From a bacterium (lineage in GTDB: Bacteria; Methylomirabilota; Methylomirabilia; Methylomirabilales; 2-02-FULL-66-22), in contig JAKPQH010000205.1 of the NCBI GenBank assembly GCA_029580855.1, forward strand, positions 1 through 64,000: a DNA stretch of 64,000 nucleotides, read 5' to 3'. The notes under the pieces were generated by a model. That model had not been told where the DNA came from. It saw only the letters and a list, made by a program, of their open reading frames with translations, and made no database searches. The position numbers were made by a program, and so were the translations under genes. Shown piece by piece: positions 8,861 to 19,044 of this stretch; position 1 is the stretch's first letter, and every line of letters begins with the position of its first letter.

Positions 8861-8955
8861 CAGCCAAACAACGGTGCAGTAACGTCACGAAACCAAAGGA
8901 CAGGCGACCCTCCGTGGGCGGTCTGTCCGGTGCACGTGTGCACGGAGGAACCGAG

Positions 8956-9849
8956 ATGGCAAAGGCGCTTCGCGGCATCATTCCAGCGGTGATCACGCCG
9001 TTTACGCCGGACGATCGGGTGGACGAGCCCGCGTTCCGGAAGGTCGTGAACTTCTTGATCGATCAGGGTGTCCACGGGCTGTTTCCGGCGGGGACCGGGG
9101 GCGAGTTCTCGACGCTCTCCGTGGAGGAGAAGAAGCGCTTGATGGACCTGACGGTCAGGGAGGCTGCGGGTCGCGTTTTCGTGATGCCCAACGTCGGCGC
9201 GATCACCACCGCGGAGTCCGTGGAACTCGCCCGGTATGCGGAAGCGGTCGGGTGCGATGCGGTGTCCGCGGTGACGCCGTTCTTCCTGAAGCCGTCCCAA
9301 GAGGAGCTGTTCGAGCACTATCGGGCCATCTGCGCCGCGGTGAAGATCCCGGTCCTGGCGTACAACATTCCCGAACGGACAGGCGGGGTGGCCCTGAGCG
9401 TGGCGACGGTTGCCAGGCTGGCGCGGGAGGTGCCGAACTTCTCCGGCATCAAGGACAGCACGGGCGATCTGACCGCCGCGGCGGAGATCGTGCGGGTCTC
9501 TCCGTCCGGGTTCCGCGTCTTCATGGGGCGGGACACGTTGATTTTCGGCGCGCTGCTGTACGGGTGCGCGGGCGCCGTGGCCGCTACCGCCAACGTGGCG
9601 CCGGCGCTGGCGGTGGGGATTCATGATGCCGTCGCGGCGGGCGATCTGCCCAGGGCCCGAGCGCTGCAGGCCAGGCTCGCGCCGGTGCGCCGGCTGTTCG
9701 GGATCGGCTCGCATCCGTTGGGTCTGAAGGAGGCCATGGTGCAGCTGGGGACGATCGAGTGTGGGCGCTGCCGGCGCCCCACGCTGGACATCACGCCCGC
9801 GCAAAAGGAGGAAGTCGCGGCGGTCCTGCGGGAGGCGGGTCTGCGGTAA
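8956..9849 (+). CDS. DapA-family aldolase/lyase (dihydrodipicolinate synthase-like)
   Basis: A 297-residue class I lyase with a TIM barrel. The Schiff-base lysine is K166 (GIKDSTG), the catalytic tyrosine Y136 (AYNIPERTG), and the pyruvate carboxylate loop is GTGGEFSTL near residues 46-54. The start ATG (8956) has ggagga 7 bases upstream; the open frame extends 33 codons further without support. Family members make dihydrodipicolinate for lysine and peptidoglycan synthesis, or cleave N-acetylneuraminate, keto-deoxy sugars or hydroxyproline products. GTGGE in place of the GTTGE usual in DapA makes a catabolic or uncharacterised member possible. No lysine genes adjoin it. Confidence 0.8.
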   Translation: MAKALRGIIPAVITPFTPDDRVDEPAFRKVVNFLIDQGVHGLFPAGTGGEFSTLSVEEKKRLMDLTVREAAGRVFVMPNVGAITTAESVELARYAEAVGCDAVSAVTPFFLKPSQEELFEHYRAICAAVKIPVLAYNIPERTGGVALSVATVARLAREVPNFSGIKDSTGDLTAAAEIVRVSPSGFRVFMGRDTLIFGALLYGCAGAVAATANVAPALAVGIHDAVAAGDLPRARALQARLAPVRRLFGIGSHPLGLKEAMVQLGTIECGRCRRPTLDITPAQKEEVAAVLREAGLR

Positions 9850-9914
9850 GCGGGGACGAATGGTCTCGACGGGCGGTTCGCGGGTCGCGCTGTCGGGTAC
9901 GGCTGTCGCAGGGT

Positions 9915-11525
9915 TTATAGCATCCGGTTGTAGTCTGCGGGATCCACTGGGACCTCGATCACGGTGGGGCGATCCGCGGTCAACGCGGCGACGACGGCGG
10001 CGTCGAAGTCCGGCCAGGTCCGCGTGCGGACGCCGCGACACCCGAGGCCCGGCGCGACCCCCGCAAAGTCGATCGGCCCAAAGTCCACACCGGCAGGTTG
10101 AAATCCCTTGCGTTCCTGATGCAGTCGGATAAGGTGAAGACTCTGGTCGCAGAGGACCACGACGAGGACGGGCAGCCGCAACCGAGAAGCCGTTTCCAGC
10201 TCCGACAGGACCATGGCCAACCCGCCGTCCCCGGTGACGGCGACCACGGCGCGGTCGGGGCGAGCGAGTTTGGCCGCGAGCGCGGCGGGCAGCGCCTGGC
10301 CCATGGTGGACAGGCCGTGAGAGACGAGATAGGTCTGGGGCAGGTAGGAGCGCCAGACCTGGCCGACGAGCAGTTTGTGGGCTCCGGTGTCCACGGTCAG
10401 GATCGCATCGCGGGGCGTGAGATCGCGCAAGCGGCCGACGACCCGGGCGGGCGAAAGGCCGAGCTCGGTGCAATCGCGTGACGGGGTCAGAAAGGCCGCC
10501 AGCCGCTGCCGGAAACGGGGCAGCGTGTCGGGCGGCCAGGCGTGACGGCCCTGCGGATTGGCCGCCAGGGCCTCCAGGGTGTCGCCGGCGCCCCCGATCA
10601 GCTCCAGCGCGGGGACGAAGGCCGGCTCGGCGACCCCGTACTCGGCGATAGAGAGGAAGGGGCGCTCCAGATAAAACGGGCGGATCGCCTCGGTGGGGTC
10701 GAACCCGACGCCGATGAGGAGATCGGCCTCCCGGACCAGCTCGGCGAAGAGCCGGTCTCCCGCCATCCCGGTGCACGTGGCCGTGAACAGCGGGTGGTCT
10801 TCCGCGACGAGGCCCTTGGCTTTGGGGGTGACCGCCACGGGGATTTGCGCGGCGTCGAGCCAGCGGAGAAGGCTGGGGCGCGTTGCGACCGGGTCGACCC
10901 CGACGCCAACCATGGCCAGCGGCCTCCGCGCCGCCGCGATCATCCGGGCGGCGCGGTCGATGTCGGACCCCGCGGGGGTCACCGCCGTCGGTGCCTGGTA
11001 GGGGCCGATTCGTGGATCGAGGGGCGGCTCCTCCAGGCGGGCCACGTCTTCCGGCAGGGCGAGGTACACGGGTCCGGGGCGCCCCTCGACGGCGATGTCC
11101 AGGGCGCGCTGGACCGTGGATGCGGTGTCCTTCCCGGTGAGCGTGTGGCTCCACTTGGTGATGGGGCGGAACAGGGCCTCCAGATCAAGCCGCTGATGGG
11201 GGAGGGCGGGCGCCACGGACGTGGCCACCTGCGCCGAGATGACCAGGAGCGGGGCCCGCTCCAGAAACGCGTTGGCGGCGCCGTTCACCAGGTTGGTGGC
11301 GCCGGGCCCCACCGTCGCCAGGACGACGCCGGGCCGACGCGTCAACTCGCCGGTGACGCCGGCCATGATGCACGCGGCGTTCTCGTGCCGCGTGAGGACG
11401 AACGCAAGACCAAGGCGGCGGCAGGCGGCCATGATCTCGGCGATCTCGCCGCCCGGGAGACCGAAGATACGGTGCACCCCATTGACGGCGAGGATCCTCG
11501 CGATGGTGTCGGCGATGGTCGGCAC
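9915..11525 (-). CDS. thiamine pyrophosphate-dependent enzyme (acetolactate synthase/benzoylformate decarboxylase-like)
   Basis: A 536-residue protein with the three domains of the ALS/PDC family. The N-terminal PYR domain opens with VHRIFGLPGGEIAE and holds the catalytic Glu in RHENAA. The central domain is Rossmann-like, and the C-terminal PP domain has the TPP motif GDGGLAMVLSE. The motif's usual closing Asn pair reads CD here (VVLCDQSLH). The GTG start at 11525 has ggag 7-8 bases upstream; the open frame extends 32 codons further without family similarity. No small regulatory subunit adjoins it, so a role in branched-chain amino acid synthesis is not favoured. The gene stands alone, convergent with the DapA-family gene. 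Confidence 0.82.
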   Translation of the reverse strand: MPTIADTIARILAVNGVHRIFGLPGGEIAEIMAACRRLGLAFVLTRHENAACIMAGVTGELTRRPGVVLATVGPGATNLVNGAANAFLERAPLLVISAQVATSVAPALPHQRLDLEALFRPITKWSHTLTGKDTASTVQRALDIAVEGRPGPVYLALPEDVARLEEPPLDPRIGPYQAPTAVTPAGSDIDRAARMIAAARRPLAMVGVGVDPVATRPSLLRWLDAAQIPVAVTPKAKGLVAEDHPLFTATCTGMAGDRLFAELVREADLLIGVGFDPTEAIRPFYLERPFLSIAEYGVAEPAFVPALELIGGAGDTLEALAANPQGRHAWPPDTLPRFRQRLAAFLTPSRDCTELGLSPARVVGRLRDLTPRDAILTVDTGAHKLLVGQVWRSYLPQTYLVSHGLSTMGQALPAALAAKLARPDRAVVAVTGDGGLAMVLSELETASRLRLPVLVVVLCDQSLHLIRLHQERKGFQPAGVDFGPIDFAGVAPGLGCRGVRTRTWPDFDAAVVAALTADRPTVIEVPVDPADYNRML

Positions 11526-11641
11526 GTGGGCGCTCCTCTGGTGGGTGCGGCGAAGACTGGTTCTAGCATCCGAGGTATGACCTGTCAAGGCGGTGCTCCC
11601 CTGCGGCGGCTGCCTCCACATACGCGCGAGCCGGAGGACCG

Positions 11642-12508
11642 ATGCCAGAGCGATTGGTAGGAATCATCGGCGGTAGCGGCCTGTACGAGATGGACGGGCT
11701 GGAGATTCTGCGGGAAGAGCGCGTGGAGACGCCGTTCGGCGAGCCGTCGGACCGCTATCTCGTCGGACGGCTGGAGGGCCGCCCGGTGGCGTTCCTGGCG
11801 CGCCACGGCCGCCGGCACTCCCTGATGCCGTCCGAGCTCAACTTCCGCGCCAACATCTACGGGTTCAAGGTGCTCGGGGCCGAGTGGATCTTGTCGGCCT
11901 CGGCCGTGGGCAGCATGCGGCCGGAGGTCAAGCCGCTGGACATCCTGATCCCCGACCAGTTCTTCGATCGCACCAACGGCCGGGTCGGGACGTTTTTCGG
12001 GAACGGCCTGATCGCCCACGTGAGTATGGCGGATCCCACGTGCCGCGTCCTGGGGGATATCCTCTATCTGGCCGGCCGGCAGGCCGGGGCCACAATGCAC
12101 AAAGGGGGCACATACCTCTGCATCGAGGGGCCCCAGTTCTCGACGCGCGCGGAGTCGCGCATCTACCGGACCTGGGGTGTGGATGTGATCGGGATGACGA
12201 ACCTGCAAGAGGCGAAGCTGGCGCGCGAAGCGGAGATCTGCTACGCGACCATGGCCCTGGTCACGGATTATGACGTGTGGCACGAAACCGAAGACGACGT
12301 GAGCGTCGAATCGGTCGTAGCGATCCTGCGGCAGAACGCGGCCACCGCCCGCGCCATCCTGCGTGCGGCGGTGACGAGGATGCCCGCGGAGCGGACCTGC
12401 GGCTGCGCCCACGCCCTCCGCGACGCGATCATCACGTCGCGGGAGTGTATTCCGGCGAACGTCAAGCGCGACCTGGCTCCGATCGTGGGGAAATACGTGA
12501 CGGCGTGA
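11642..12508 (+). CDS. mtnP: S-methyl-5'-thioadenosine phosphorylase
   Basis: A 288-residue purine nucleoside phosphorylase-fold enzyme that splits methylthioadenosine into adenine and methylthioribose-1-phosphate for methionine salvage. The phosphate-binding GGSGLY (residues 9-14) and RHGRRHSLMPSE near 57, the substrate segment IEGPQFSTRAES near 161, and TDYDVWH near 209 are all family hallmarks. The TDYD sequence fits MTA rather than inosine/guanosine phosphorylases. A Shine-Dalgarno (ggagga) sits 4 bases before the ATG. The following kinase gene is 95 bases away and probably in the same transcript. Confidence 0.93.
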   Translation: MPERLVGIIGGSGLYEMDGLEILREERVETPFGEPSDRYLVGRLEGRPVAFLARHGRRHSLMPSELNFRANIYGFKVLGAEWILSASAVGSMRPEVKPLDILIPDQFFDRTNGRVGTFFGNGLIAHVSMADPTCRVLGDILYLAGRQAGATMHKGGTYLCIEGPQFSTRAESRIYRTWGVDVIGMTNLQEAKLAREAEICYATMALVTDYDVWHETEDDVSVESVVAILRQNAATARAILRAAVTRMPAERTCGCAHALRDAIITSRECIPANVKRDLAPIVGKYVTA

Positions 12509-12603
12509 CCGGATCGGCGGTCGCGGGTGCGTCGCGGCGGAGCCCGGCAGGTTGCGACGGAACGTCAGACAACGGTACTGGCAGCCGAGAAAGGAATCCA
12601 GCG

Positions 12604-13536
12604 GTGAGTGTTCTGGTCGTCGGTTCGGTGGCGTTCGACACGGTCCGGACGCCGTTCGGGCTGGCCACGGAGGTGGTGGGCGGCTCTGCGAACTACTTCG
12701 CCGTGGCGGCGAGCTTCTTCACCGATGTCCGGCTCGTCGCCGTGGTAGGGGAAGATTTTCCCGACCAGCACCTGGAGTTTCTCCGCGGTCGTGGGGTCGA
12801 TCTGCGCGGTCTCCGGCGAGTTCCCGGGAAGACGTTCCGTTGGGTCGGCGAGTATGGATTTGACTTTAATGAGGCAAAGACCCTGGATACGCAGCTCAAT
12901 GTCTTTGCTGATTTCACGCCGATAATTCCAGAAGATTATCAAGATTCCGAGGTGGTGTTCTTGGCCAACATCGACCCCGATCTCCAGCGGGACGTCCTCC
13001 GGCAGGTCCGGCGGCCCGCGCTCGTGGCCGCGGACACCATGAATTATTGGATCGCGCGGAAGCCGGACTCGTTGCGGCGGACGCTGCAACTCGTCGATGC
13101 GCTGATCGTCAACGACGCCGAGACCCGGCAGCTGGCGAACGAGCCCAACCTGGTCCGCGCCGCGCGCACCATCCAGTCGTGGGGACCGCGCATCCTGCTC
13201 ATCAAGCGGGGGGAATACGGGGCGCTGCTCCTCGCCGAAGGCGAGTGGTTTGCCGCCGCGGCCCTTCCGCTGGACTCGGTGCAAGATCCCACGGGAGCGG
13301 GAGACTGTTTTGCGGGCGGCGCCGTGGGCTATCTGGCGAAGCGGATGCGTTTCGACACGGTCAGCCTCCGGCAGGCCATGATCATGGGCTCGGTCCTGGC
13401 GTCCTTCAACGTCGAGGCGTTCTCGCTGGACCGGTTGCGCACGCTGACCATGCCGGAGATCGAAGCCCGTTTTGCGGTGTTCAAACGCCTCGTCCATTTC
13501 GAGGACCTTGCGGCGCAACCGGGCGCTTCGCGCTGA
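12604..13536 (+). CDS. PfkB-family sugar/nucleoside kinase
   Basis: A 310-residue ribokinase-fold enzyme that phosphorylates a sugar or nucleoside with ATP. The anion-hole and catalytic-base motif is DPTGAGDCFAGG near residues 231-242; the N-terminus has the GGSANYFA segment, a substrate-binding glycine motif. The GTG at 12604 with aaagga just upstream begins the domain (VSVLVVGSVAFD); the much longer open frame upstream overlaps mtnP and is not coding. Linkage to mtnP suggests adenosine, methylthioribose or a related salvage intermediate as substrate, but that is inference from position. Residues 80-105 are locally AT-rich compared with the rest of the gene. Confidence 0.85.
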   Translation: MSVLVVGSVAFDTVRTPFGLATEVVGGSANYFAVAASFFTDVRLVAVVGEDFPDQHLEFLRGRGVDLRGLRRVPGKTFRWVGEYGFDFNEAKTLDTQLNVFADFTPIIPEDYQDSEVVFLANIDPDLQRDVLRQVRRPALVAADTMNYWIARKPDSLRRTLQLVDALIVNDAETRQLANEPNLVRAARTIQSWGPRILLIKRGEYGALLLAEGEWFAAAALPLDSVQDPTGAGDCFAGGAVGYLAKRMRFDTVSLRQAMIMGSVLASFNVEAFSLDRLRTLTMPEIEARFAVFKRLVHFEDLAAQPGASR

Positions 13537-13576
13537 GGTCGGGACGCGGCGCGTCCTCCTCGCATAGGCGGTAGCC

Positions 13577-14872
13577 ATGGCAGACTGGCGCGTTCTGGTG
13601 GCGGACGACGAGCCCTATGTCGTCCTGGCGATCTCGGAAGTCCTGGAGGGCCTGCCCGCCAGTGTCCTGACGGCACCCGACGGAGAAGCGGCGCTCCGGG
13701 TGGCGCGGGCCGTGCGGCCGGACCTGATCCTGCTGGACGTCAAGATGCCGGGGCTGGACGGGTTCCAGGTGGCCGCGGCGCTGAAAAAGGATCCGGTCAC
13801 GACGGGTATCCCGCTCGTCTTCTTCAGCGCGCTCGGGGCGCCCAGCGAGAAGGTCCGGGGGCTGGAGCTGGGCGCCGAAGACTACGTGACCAAACCGATC
13901 GACGCGGAGGAGTTGAAAGCCAGGGTCCGAACGATCCTGCGGCGTAACCGACCCTCGAAGCGGCCGTCGGTCGCCGGCAGCGGGCGGTTGCAGGCGGTGA
14001 GCCTTGCCTCGCTCGTTGGAACCCTGGAGGCCGAGCGGCGGACGACGCGCCTCCTGCTCAGCCGCGGCGAGGAGCGAGGCGAGATCGTTCTCGTCGACGG
14101 CCACATCGCCCAGGCCACGCAGGGCCCGCGGCAGGGCGAGGCCGCCGTCTACGAACTCCTGTCCTGGACAGACGGCTCGTTTCAGATGGCGGCGGTGGAT
14201 CCGGCGCAGCAGATGGGCGGCGAGGTGGCGGCGCCCAACCAGGGCTTGCTCCTGGAGGCCATGCGGCGCCGGGAACAAGTGGATGGCCTCAAGGCGCGCT
14301 TGGCCGTCGTGCAGGGGCCTCTGCGGGTCCCAGAGGCGGTGCGGGACGCGATGGCCCGGCAGTCGGCGCGTGCCTTGTCCGCGCTGGTGGCGCTTTTGGA
14401 CGGGGCGCGGGTCCTGGACCAGGTGCTGGCGCACAGCCCCTTCGACGCGTGGGGGACGCTGAAGATCTTGCTGCGGCTGCTGACGATCGGGGCGTTGGAT
14501 ACGGGCGCGCCGGACGCCGAGCGCCGCGGGGGGCTGCGATTGAAGGTCGGGGTTCCCATCGAATACCAGAGCCTCGGCCTGTGGCAAGAGAGCGCCACTT
14601 TCAACCTCTCGACGTGGGGCGTCTTTATCCGCACCGCGACGCCGCTCCAGCCCGGGGAGAACGTCATCCTTCGTTTTCGACTGCCGGAGCAGACGCAACC
14701 CACGCGCGCCATGGGACGGGTCGTGTGGTCGAACACCGATCCGGCCAAGTGGGGCGGCACGGGCATGGGAATCCAGTTCCTCGATCTGAGCCCCGGGCAG
14801 CGCGAGGCGATCGAGCGGCACCTGGCGAATCTGGTGGCCTTGCAGCTCATCGCCGACACGGAGACCCAATGA
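13577..14872 (+). CDS. response regulator REC-DUF4388-PilZ
   Basis: A 431-residue regulator. Residues 1-122 are a receiver with phospho-acceptor Asp54 and conserved Lys106. Residues 135-235 resemble DUF4388 (PATAN), found in delta-proteobacterial-type regulators. The C-terminal 115 residues are a PilZ domain with both c-di-GMP-binding motifs intact: RGGLR (R317 and R321) and NLSTWG (343-348). It has no DNA-binding domain, so output is probably by protein contact. The next gene is a paralogue with the same architecture 55 bases downstream, so the pair arose by duplication. Confidence 0.88.
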   Translation: MADWRVLVADDEPYVVLAISEVLEGLPASVLTAPDGEAALRVARAVRPDLILLDVKMPGLDGFQVAAALKKDPVTTGIPLVFFSALGAPSEKVRGLELGAEDYVTKPIDAEELKARVRTILRRNRPSKRPSVAGSGRLQAVSLASLVGTLEAERRTTRLLLSRGEERGEIVLVDGHIAQATQGPRQGEAAVYELLSWTDGSFQMAAVDPAQQMGGEVAAPNQGLLLEAMRRREQVDGLKARLAVVQGPLRVPEAVRDAMARQSARALSALVALLDGARVLDQVLAHSPFDAWGTLKILLRLLTIGALDTGAPDAERRGGLRLKVGVPIEYQSLGLWQESATFNLSTWGVFIRTATPLQPGENVILRFRLPEQTQPTRAMGRVVWSNTDPAKWGGTGMGIQFLDLSPGQREAIERHLANLVALQLIADTETQ

Positions 14873-14927
14873 GCGCGTGGCGAATGGGCGCGGTGCGGGC
14901 CGCGGCCCGGACGAGCAAGGACGTAAC

Positions 14928-16241
14928 ATGACCGCCTGGCGTGTGTTGCTGGCCGAGGATGAGGCGCTCATGGCCCAGATGATGGCGGATATGCTCACCG
15001 AGATGCAGATCGAGGTGAGCGTCGCCCATGACGGGCGCGAGGCGCTGCGGTTGGCGGGCGCGAGCCGTCCCGACCTGATCCTGCTGGATTGCATGATGCC
15101 CGAACTGGACGGGTTCGAGGTGGCCGCGGCCTTGAAAGCCAGCCCGGAGACCCAGGACATCCCCGTGATCTTCCTGACCGCGCGTGGTCGGGTGGAGGAC
15201 AAGATCCGCGGTCTGGAGTTGGGCGCCGAGGACTACCTCATCAAACCCGTTCGGCGGGAGGAGATGGTGGCCCGGGTGCGAAACGTTCTCCGGCGGATCG
15301 AATCCCGCCGGGCGACGGCGCCCCCCGAGTCCTCGCTCATGCGCGGCCGCCTGGAGGTCATGGGTTTGCCCAACCTCTTCCAGGTCCTGGAGGCGGAGCG
15401 TCGGACGGGCACCCTGCGTCTGACCCGCGACGGCCGGCGGGGGGAGATCCTGTTCCTGGAGGGCCGGGTCGCCTACGCCGTGGAAGGCGAGTGCCAGGGG
15501 GAGGCGGCGGTCTACCGGATGCTGGCTTGGGACACGGGCGATTTCGAACTGGAGCAGACCTCGGGTAGCGGCCCCGCCAGCGCGCAGATCGCCCGCTCAA
15601 ACCAGTCGCTGCTCGTGGAAGGCATGCGGCGGCTGGACGAGCTTCCGGGGCTGCGCCGGTCCGTCGGGGCGCCGGAGGGCCCCATCAGGATGTTCGCGGT
15701 GTTCCGCGAGGGGTTGCTGCGCCGCACGCTCCCCAGCGGGTTTCACCAGCTCGTCACGCTGTGCGACGGCACGCACGCCCTGCCCCAGCTGCTGGACGCC
15801 AGCACCCTCGACGAATGGACGGCCTTGACCCACCTGGCCCGCTTTGTGAAGCTGGGGATGCTGGAACACGGGGTGGCTGCCAAACGCGCCTCGCCCCGGC
15901 TGGGCGTCCAGGTTCCGGTGGAGTTCGTCAGCCTCAAGGAGCTCAGGGCGGCCCGAAGCCTGGACGTCTCGGCCCGCGGGATATTCCTGCGCACCGGCCA
16001 GGTGTACCCCGTGGGAGAGGAGGTCCTCCTCCGGTTCAATCTGCCCGGGGTCGCGCGTCCGTTCAAGACCGTCGGCCGCGTCACGTGGAGCAGCCCCACG
16101 GACACACCGCAGGGCCTGCCCGCCGGCATGGGGGTCCAGTTCCTGGACCTGGACGGCCCGGCGCAGGCCGTGATCGAGCAGTACGTCGTCGAGCTTCTGC
16201 TGGACCGCGTCTTGAAAGAGCACGAAGAAAAAGACGCCTGA
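14928..16241 (+). CDS. response regulator REC-DUF4388-PilZ, paralogue of the preceding gene
   Basis: A 437-residue copy of the upstream regulator: receiver with Asp54 and Lys106, DUF4388 at about 138-240, PilZ from about 315. The PilZ motifs are intact (RASPR, R320 and R324; DVSARG, 346-351). The two proteins share length, spacing and LELGAEDY sequence in the receiver but have diverged clearly in DUF4388. The ATG at 14928 has aagga 7 bases upstream; earlier in-frame starts overlap the preceding gene. Both probably respond to phosphorylation and c-di-GMP; their cognate kinase is not adjacent. Confidence 0.88.
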   Translation: MTAWRVLLAEDEALMAQMMADMLTEMQIEVSVAHDGREALRLAGASRPDLILLDCMMPELDGFEVAAALKASPETQDIPVIFLTARGRVEDKIRGLELGAEDYLIKPVRREEMVARVRNVLRRIESRRATAPPESSLMRGRLEVMGLPNLFQVLEAERRTGTLRLTRDGRRGEILFLEGRVAYAVEGECQGEAAVYRMLAWDTGDFELEQTSGSGPASAQIARSNQSLLVEGMRRLDELPGLRRSVGAPEGPIRMFAVFREGLLRRTLPSGFHQLVTLCDGTHALPQLLDASTLDEWTALTHLARFVKLGMLEHGVAAKRASPRLGVQVPVEFVSLKELRAARSLDVSARGIFLRTGQVYPVGEEVLLRFNLPGVARPFKTVGRVTWSSPTDTPQGLPAGMGVQFLDLDGPAQAVIEQYVVELLLDRVLKEHEEKDA

Positions 16242-16305
16242 TCCACGCCGCGTGCGCTCCCACCCGGAGCCGCCTCCGGCTCGCGTCCCGCCTCGTGCGT
16301 CGCCC

Positions 16306-16333
16306 TTGCGGGCGGCCGCTGTCGGGGTATAAT
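16306..16333 (+). promoter_or_regulatory. uvrA promoter
   Basis: A perfect TATAAT (16328-16333) lies 16 bases after TTGCGG (16306-16311). The predicted start is about 40 bases before the GTG at 16381. No LexA box was recognised nearby. Confidence 0.55.
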
Positions 16334-16380
16334 CGACGATCGGCAGCCGTCCCCGGCGGCGCACAGAGGAGTTGTGGGGC

Positions 16381-19044
16381 GTGACGACATCCAGCATTCG
16401 CATCCGCGGCGCCCGCGAGCATAATCTCAAATCCATCGACCTCGACATCCCCCGAGACCGCTTGATCGTCATCACGGGGGTCTCCGGCTCGGGGAAATCC
16501 TCCCTGGCATTCGACACCATCTATGCGGAGGGCCAGCGGCGCTATGTGGAGTCCCTCTCCGCGTACGCGCGGCAGTTCCTGGAGCAGATGGACAAGCCGG
16601 ACGTGGATATGATCGAAGGGCTGTCGCCGGCCATCTCCATCGAGCAGAAGACCACCAGCAAGAACCCGCGCTCCACCGTGGCGACGGTCACCGAGATCTA
16701 CGACTACCTGCGGCTGCTCTACGCCCGGGTCGGGCGGCCCTTCTGCTACCGTTGCGGCAAGCCCATCGCGTCGCAGACCGTGAGTCAGATTGTGGACCAG
16801 GTGCTGGCCCTGCCGCCGGGGACCAGAATCCAGGTCCTGGCCCCCATCGTGCGCGGGCGCAAGGGGGAGTACCGACAGATCTTCGTGCAGATGCAGAAGG
16901 AGGGGTTCGTCCGTGTCCGGGTGAACGGCGCGCTCCATGACCTGGACCAGGCCGTCGAGCTGGACAAGAACAAGAAGCACACGATCGAGGTGGTGGTGGA
17001 CCGCCTGGTGGTCTCGGACGCGCTGGGCCGCCGGCTGGCCGACTCGCTGGAGACGGCGCTCAAGCTGGCCGAGGGCATCGTGACGATCAACCAACCGGAT
17101 ACGGGCCGGGACCTGACCTTCTCGGAGCGGATGGCGTGCATCGAATGCGGGGTGAGCTATCCCGAGATCAGCCCGCGCATCTTTTCGTTCAACAACCCGC
17201 ACGGCGCTTGCCCCGCCTGCGACGGCCTGGGAACCAAGGTGGACCTGCGCGGCGCCCCGCCGGATCCGACCCTGCGCGAGCTGGGCGAGGAGTTCTTCGG
17301 CGCCAGCCTCGGCGCCCTCGACCGCCGCTACAAGGAGACCCAGTCTTCCCGCGTGCGGGAAGAGATCGAGAGTTACGTGGAGCGGCTGGCGAGCGTACAG
17401 CCGTGCCCCGCCTGCGACGGCGCACGGCTGCGCAAGGAATCGCTGGCGATCCGTGTGGGCGGGCTCAACATCGCCGAGCTGACGCGGAAATCGATCCGGG
17501 ACGCTGCGGCCTTCTTCGCGGCGCTCGGGACCACCGGCGACGCGACGAACCTCACGGACAAGGAGCGGGAGATCGCCCGCCGGATCCTCAAAGAGATCCG
17601 GGAGCGTCTGGGGTTTCTGATGAACGTGGGGCTGGATTATCTGACGCTGGACCGGACGGCCGCGACGCTGGCGGGCGGCGAAGGGCAGCGGATCCGGCTG
17701 GCGACGCAGATCGGCAGCTCGCTCATGGGCGTTCTCTACATTCTCGACGAGCCCAGCATCGGCCTCCACCAGCGGGACAACGTGCGCCTGCTGAGCACCT
17801 TGAAGCGGTTGCGGGACCTCGGCAACACCGTGCTGGTCGTGGAACACGACGAGGAGACGATCCGGGCGGCGGACTATGTGGTGGACCTCGGGCCGGGCGC
17901 CGGGGTGGCCGGCGGCCGCGTGGTGGCCGCGGGGCCGCCCGCATCGATCATGGCCGACCGCGCCTCGCTGACGGGCCGATACCTGTCGGGGGAGTTCTCC
18001 ATTCCGGTGCCCAAACAGCGACGCCCGCCGACCGGACATCAGCTGACCATCGTGGGGGCGCGCGATCACAACCTGAAGAACATCGAGGTGGAGATCCCCC
18101 TGGGGCTGTTCACGTGCGTCACGGGGGTCTCCGGGTCCGGCAAGAGCACGCTGGTCACGGACATCCTGCGCAAGGCGTTGGACGCGGCGCTCTACGGTGG
18201 GCGTCAGCGGCCCGGCGCGCACGACAAGATCCTGGGGATGGAGCAGATCGACAAGGTGATCGACATCGACCAGTCGCCCATCGGGCGGACGCCGCGCAGC
18301 AACCCGGCCACGTACACGGGGGTGTTCGGATTCATCCGGGAGCTTTACGCGCTGACCCCGGAGGCACGGATGCGCGGCTACCAGCCCGGGCGCTTCAGCT
18401 TCAACGTCAAAGGCGGACGCTGCGAAGCCTGCCAAGGCGACGGCCTCATCCAGATCGAGATGCACTTCCTCCCCGACGTCTACGTCACCTGCGAGGTGTG
18501 CAAGGGCCGGCGCTACAACCGGGAAACGCTGGAGATCGCGTACAAGGGGAAGAGCATCGCGGATATCCTGGCCATGAGCGTGGACGAAGCGCTGCGCTTC
18601 TTCGAGAACGTGCCGCGCATCCGCGAGAAACTGCAAACCCTCTACGACGTCGGGCTCGGGTACATCAAGCTGGGCCAGTCCGCCACCACGCTCTCCGGCG
18701 GCGAGGCGCAGCGCGTCAAGCTGAGCCGGGAGTTGTCGCGCCGAGCCACCGGGCGGACGCTCTACATCCTGGACGAGCCCACGACCGGGCTCCACTTCGC
18801 CGACATCCAGCAGCTGCTGGATGTGCTGCACCGTTTGCGGGATGCCGGCAACACGGTTCTGGTCATCGAGCACAACCTGGACGTCATCAAGACGGCAGAC
18901 CACCTCATCGATCTCGGCCCTGAAGGCGGCGACGCCGGCGGCGAGGTGGTGGCCGTCGGCACCCCGGAACAGGTGGCGCGCGTGAAGGCGTCCTACACGG
19001 GGCAGTTCCTGAAGCGGGTGTTGCGGAACGGCAAGGGACGATAA
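16381..19044 (+). CDS. uvrA: excinuclease ABC subunit A, internally shortened
   Basis: An 887-residue damage-recognition ATPase of nucleotide excision repair, which loads UvrB on DNA. Both ABC halves are present: Walker [10 protein letters not shown] and GVSGSGKST, signature LSGGEAQR in the second half, and DEPS/DEPTTGL Walker B regions. Zinc-finger cysteines are present (CIECG, CPACDG, CEACQG, CEVCKG). Two oddities: the first-half signature reads LAGGEGQR, and the stretch between the first CPACDGLG and the RRYKET motif is only about 30 residues where E. coli has roughly 95. That explains the short total length (family about 940). GTG 16381 is chosen because agaggag lies 9 bases upstream; the TTG at 16372 is too close. 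Confidence 0.93.
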   Translation: MTTSSIRIRGAREHNLKSIDLDIPRDRLIVITGVSGSGKSSLAFDTIYAEGQRRYVESLSAYARQFLEQMDKPDVDMIEGLSPAISIEQKTTSKNPRSTVATVTEIYDYLRLLYARVGRPFCYRCGKPIASQTVSQIVDQVLALPPGTRIQVLAPIVRGRKGEYRQIFVQMQKEGFVRVRVNGALHDLDQAVELDKNKKHTIEVVVDRLVVSDALGRRLADSLETALKLAEGIVTINQPDTGRDLTFSERMACIECGVSYPEISPRIFSFNNPHGACPACDGLGTKVDLRGAPPDPTLRELGEEFFGASLGALDRRYKETQSSRVREEIESYVERLASVQPCPACDGARLRKESLAIRVGGLNIAELTRKSIRDAAAFFAALGTTGDATNLTDKEREIARRILKEIRERLGFLMNVGLDYLTLDRTAATLAGGEGQRIRLATQIGSSLMGVLYILDEPSIGLHQRDNVRLLSTLKRLRDLGNTVLVVEHDEETIRAADYVVDLGPGAGVAGGRVVAAGPPASIMADRASLTGRYLSGEFSIPVPKQRRPPTGHQLTIVGARDHNLKNIEVEIPLGLFTCVTGVSGSGKSTLVTDILRKALDAALYGGRQRPGAHDKILGMEQIDKVIDIDQSPIGRTPRSNPATYTGVFGFIRELYALTPEARMRGYQPGRFSFNVKGGRCEACQGDGLIQIEMHFLPDVYVTCEVCKGRRYNRETLEIAYKGKSIADILAMSVDEALRFFENVPRIREKLQTLYDVGLGYIKLGQSATTLSGGEAQRVKLSRELSRRATGRTLYILDEPTTGLHFADIQQLLDVLHRLRDAGNTVLVIEHNLDVIKTADHLIDLGPEGGDAGGEVVAVGTPEQVARVKASYTGQFLKRVLRNGKGR

